Source: an uncultured Succinivibrio sp.
Lineage (GTDB): Bacteria > Pseudomonadota > Gammaproteobacteria > Enterobacterales > Succinivibrionaceae
Reading direction: 5' to 3'
Assembly (NCBI GenBank): GCA_902772715.1
Contig: CACYBT010000007.1
Location: forward strand, 1 to 8,747
Length of the DNA stretch: 8,747 bases
Below are positions 6,951 to 8,747 of this stretch, one piece after another. Under the pieces are notes generated by a model. The model saw only the letters and a list, made by a program, of their open reading frames with translations, did no database searches and was not told the DNA's origin. The stretch's first letter is position 1. Every line of letters starts with the position of its first letter. A program made the translations under genes and the position numbers.

Positions 6951-8306
6951 TTACATGACACCCTGAGCAATCATGGCTTCTGCAACCTTGCGGAAACCTG
7001 CAATATTGGCGCCTAATACCAAATTGCCCTCGACACCGAACTCACGTGCTGTGTCGGCACAATTTTTGTAGAGATTGGTCATAATGGTATGCAGTTTATT
7101 GTCAACCTCCTCAAAGATCCAGGCGGTCATGCCGGCATTCTGTTCCATCTCTAACTGGGAAGTAGCAACACCGCCGGCATTGGCGGCTTTAGCAGGACCA
7201 TAGGCAATCTTGGCGTCTAAGAATGCCTGAATAGCACCTAAGGTTGATGGCATATTGGCACCTTCTGCTACAACCTTACAGCCGTTCTCAAGCAGGGTCT
7301 TGGCATCTTTTTCGGTAACCTCATTTTGGGTGGCGCATGGGAAGGCGCAGTCAACCTTATAGGTCCAAACCTGATGCTGATCCTGTGGATACTGTTCACA
7401 AGGAACATAGGTAGCGGTGCTGACAAGTTCCTTATAGCGGGTAAGACGTGCTCTTTCTACTTCCTTAACCTGCTTGAGGATTTTTACATCGATACCGTTT
7501 TCATCGTAGATGGTGCCGTTAGAATCTGACACAGTAACAGGAATTGCTCCCATTTCATAGAGTTTTTCACAACAGTAAATGGCTACGTTACCAGAACCTG
7601 AAACTGCGCATTTCTTGCCTTTTAAGGAATCGCCTTTATCCTTTAACATGGCGTCGGTAAAATAGACTACACCATAGCCTGTAGCCTCAGTACGTGCAAG
7701 AGAACCGCCAAAGGTTAAACCTTTACCCGTCAGCACACCTTCATATTTGGTGGTCAGGCGCTTGTAGGCGCCGTACATATAGCCAATTTCACGACCACCG
7801 GTACCAATATCACCTGCAGGTACGTCCACTGTGGCGCCAATATAGCGATGTAACTGAACCATGAAAGCCTGACAGAACCGCATTATTTCAGTTTCACTCT
7901 TGCCTTTAGGATCAAAGTCAGAACCACCTTTGGCTCCGCCGATTGGAGTGCCGGTTAAGGAATTTTTTAAAATTTGCTCTAAACCCAAAAACTTCAGGAC
8001 ACCTTCGTTGACAGTTGGGTGCAGACGGATACCGCCTTTGTATGGGCCAATGGCGGAATTAAACTGCACACGATAGCCTTTGTTAACCTGAACTTCTCCC
8101 TTGTCGTCAACCCATTCAACGCGGAAACTGATGGTTCTTTCAGGCTCAACCATGCGTTCAAGGATCTTGTATTTTTCATATCTTGAGTCCTTCTCTACAA
8201 CAGGGGAAAGCGTGTTTAGGATTTCCTCGGCAGCCTGCAGAAATTCTGGCTGATATGGGTATTTGTTCTTAAGTTCCTGAAGAACTCTATTTGTATATGA
8301 TGACAT
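6951..8306 (-). CDS. gdhA: NADP-type glutamate dehydrogenase
   Basis: Makes glutamate from 2-oxoglutarate and ammonium, the main low-affinity route of nitrogen assimilation; cytoplasmic, expected hexamer. Length 451 against 447 in E. coli. Substrate domain: GPYKGGIRLHP (87-97), PIGGAKGGSDFDPKGKS (121-137) with the catalytic Lys126, and DVPAGDIGTGGREIGY (161-176) with the catalytic Asp166. The Rossmann domain has SGSGNVA at 236-242 and SDSNGTIYD at 260-268. Asp-Ser after the second strand, and overall likeness to E. coli GdhA, favour NADPH, though cofactor choice is not proved by sequence. The C-terminal part keeps GPAKAANAGGVATSQLEM (370-387). AGGAGA (8312-8317) is 5 bases before the ATG. No clear sigma70 promoter stands out in the long AT-rich upstream region. 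It is a single-gene unit with its own terminator. Confidence 0.97.
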   Translation of the reverse strand: MSSYTNRVLQELKNKYPYQPEFLQAAEEILNTLSPVVEKDSRYEKYKILERMVEPERTISFRVEWVDDKGEVQVNKGYRVQFNSAIGPYKGGIRLHPTVNEGVLKFLGLEQILKNSLTGTPIGGAKGGSDFDPKGKSETEIMRFCQAFMVQLHRYIGATVDVPAGDIGTGGREIGYMYGAYKRLTTKYEGVLTGKGLTFGGSLARTEATGYGVVYFTDAMLKDKGDSLKGKKCAVSGSGNVAIYCCEKLYEMGAIPVTVSDSNGTIYDENGIDVKILKQVKEVERARLTRYKELVSTATYVPCEQYPQDQHQVWTYKVDCAFPCATQNEVTEKDAKTLLENGCKVVAEGANMPSTLGAIQAFLDAKIAYGPAKAANAGGVATSQLEMEQNAGMTAWIFEEVDNKLHTIMTNLYKNCADTAREFGVEGNLVLGANIAGFRKVAEAMIAQGVM

Positions 8307-8489
8307 ACTTATCTCCTATGTATAACCTTAGTATGCATGTCAAATGCAGCTAGATTTGGTGACGAGACAGGTTAAACCAACTGTTTTTATCTGCCTTCGT
8401 GTGTTGAATTTTAAAATTTATTAAAATTTACATAAGTCTTTTTTACCTTGCAATAGACAGATGATAAATCACCAAAACTGTGCATAAAT

Positions 8490-8516
8490 GTTTTTTTCGG
8501 TGCACCTGAAAAAAAC
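8490..8516. repeat. Inverted repeat with T7/A7 arms
   Basis: 11-bp hairpin: 8490-8500 pairs with 8506-8516 (one G-T wobble) around the 5-base loop TGCAC. The outer arms are seven Ts and seven As. The centre contains the perfect 8-base palindrome GGTGCACC (8499-8506). It lies about 135 bases past the tnpA stop and 184 bases before the gdhA start. Role unknown: regulatory hairpin, operator or transposon-end structure. Confidence 0.55.
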
Positions 8517-8534
8517 GTAATGAATGTCTTTTGT

Positions 8535-8568
8535 AACTTTCTATTTGCTTATATTTCAAAAGAAAGTT
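8535..8568. repeat. Inverted repeat AACTTTCT/AGAAAGTT
   Basis: Two perfect 8-base arms (8535-8542 and 8561-8568) separated by 18 bases, with two more pairs possible inside after one mismatch. AT-rich and with a wide loop, so more likely a protein-binding site or an end structure of the adjacent transposon than an RNA hairpin. Chance cannot be excluded in DNA of this composition. Confidence 0.35.
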
Positions 8569-8642
8569 CTTTTAAATAATCATTTATTGATGCAAAAAGC
8601 AGATTAAATATGGATCATTATAGTGCAGTGGCTTAAGACTAG

Positions 8643-8657
8643 CCTTTTATCAAAAGG
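8643..8657. repeat. Short hairpin over the tnpA stop codon
   Basis: CCTTTT (8643-8648) and AAAAGG (8652-8657) form a 6-bp stem with a 3-base loop; the tnpA stop codon (8650-8652) lies in it. On the plus strand seven Ts follow at 8660-8666, so it looks like a weak terminator for transcripts running into the transposon. IS200/IS605 elements carry hairpins near their ends, so this may belong to the right end. Confidence 0.4.
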
Positions 8658-8747
8658 TGTTTTTTTGTTGTTCTATGTATTGTCTGATAATGGAAATAGG
8701 TGCACCTCCACAGGAAGAAGCAAAATAAGATGGACTCCACAGAGCCT
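8650..8747 (-). CDS. tnpA: IS200/IS605-family TnpA (Y1 HUH transposase), C-terminal fragment cut by the window edge
   Basis: The last 32 codons are in frame (8745 down to the TGA at 8650-8652) and read LWSPSYFASSCGGAPISIIR then QYIEQQKNTF. This closely follows the C-terminus of IS605-group TnpA: the IS608 protein has LWTNSCFISTVGGAPLNVVK then QYIENQ in the same place. The Tyr of the QYIE segment (codon 8677-8679) corresponds to Tyr127, the single catalytic tyrosine that attacks single-stranded DNA. The His-hydrophobic-His motif and the start lie beyond the right edge, so I cannot tell whether the gene is intact. No tnpB follows downstream, so this is either a tnpA-only element or tnpB lies on the other side. 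Minus strand, pointing toward gdhA. Confidence 0.85.
   Translation of the reverse strand, partial: ALWSPSYFASSCGGAPISIIRQYIEQQKNTF

Larger units (their letters stand above)
8307..8649. other. Long non-coding region between tnpA and gdhA
   Basis: 343 bases with no credible ORF. It must contain the gdhA promoter and the right end of the transposon. Inverted repeats are at 8490-8516 and 8535-8568. A very AT-rich block at 8408-8432 could act as an UP-like element. TTGCAA (8446-8451, minus) with a 17-base spacer to TAAATT is the least bad sigma70 match for gdhA, and it is weak. Near the gdhA ribosome-binding site, TGCAT/ATGCA (8334-8348) could form a short 5-bp hairpin. I saw no clear FNR, CRP or LexA palindrome. 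Confidence 0.6.
8641..8747 (-). mobile_element. Right-end part of an IS200/IS605-type insertion sequence
   Basis: Inferred from the TnpA fragment. The right boundary is not visible: these elements lack terminal inverted repeats and make no target duplication, so the end can only be placed by comparing copies. It probably lies some tens of bases left of 8650. Confidence 0.6.

Noticed and set aside
8307..8343. TTGACA (8338-8343, minus) with TATACA 13 bases further on as a gdhA promoter
   Set aside because: The spacer is far too short for sigma70, and the -10 would lie almost on the ribosome-binding site.

Overview
The window looks like ordinary chromosome from a gammaproteobacterium. The best single clue is nadK followed directly by recN, an order also found in E. 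coli, together with close sequence agreement to the gammaproteobacterial NadK, RecN, DapB and GdhA proteins. A host-associated anaerobe such as a member of the Succinivibrionaceae would fit the general character, but that is a guess from protein style and not something the sequence proves.

Layout. Positions 53-1784 (minus) carry two overlapping genes: a response regulator with a receiver and an HD-GYP domain (a predicted c-di-GMP phosphodiesterase), then a secreted lytic transglycosylase of the SLT type. A 309-base divergent intergenic region (1785-2093) separates them from a plus-strand operon, nadK - recN - GNAT acetyltransferase - dapB (2094-5976). This operon has a good sigma70-type promoter at its head, gaps of 21 and 15 bases, an 8-base overlap before dapB, and a hairpin terminator at 5975-6003. 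That terminator is symmetric enough to serve the convergent gene as well, a minus-strand short-chain dehydrogenase/reductase (6013-6768) whose nucleotide-binding glycine motifs are unusually eroded. Next, also on the minus strand, is gdhA (6951-8306) with its own strong terminator (6898-6924). A 343-base AT-rich region upstream of gdhA holds several inverted repeats and leads to the right edge, where the last 32 codons of an IS200/IS605-type TnpA transposase (minus) run out of the window.

How the genes fit together. NadK makes NADP(H), which DapB (lysine/diaminopimelate synthesis) and GdhA (ammonium assimilation) can use. DapB supplies diaminopimelate for peptidoglycan, the polymer the transglycosylase cleaves. 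These are metabolic links between housekeeping genes and not evidence of a dedicated system. RecN is a DNA repair protein.

I found no convincing new multi-gene system. The points most worth a second look are the translational overlap of the c-di-GMP regulator with a cell-wall lytic enzyme, the degenerate SDR, the terminator-like hairpin abutting the nadK promoter with no gene before it, and the hairpin-rich stretch between tnpA and gdhA.
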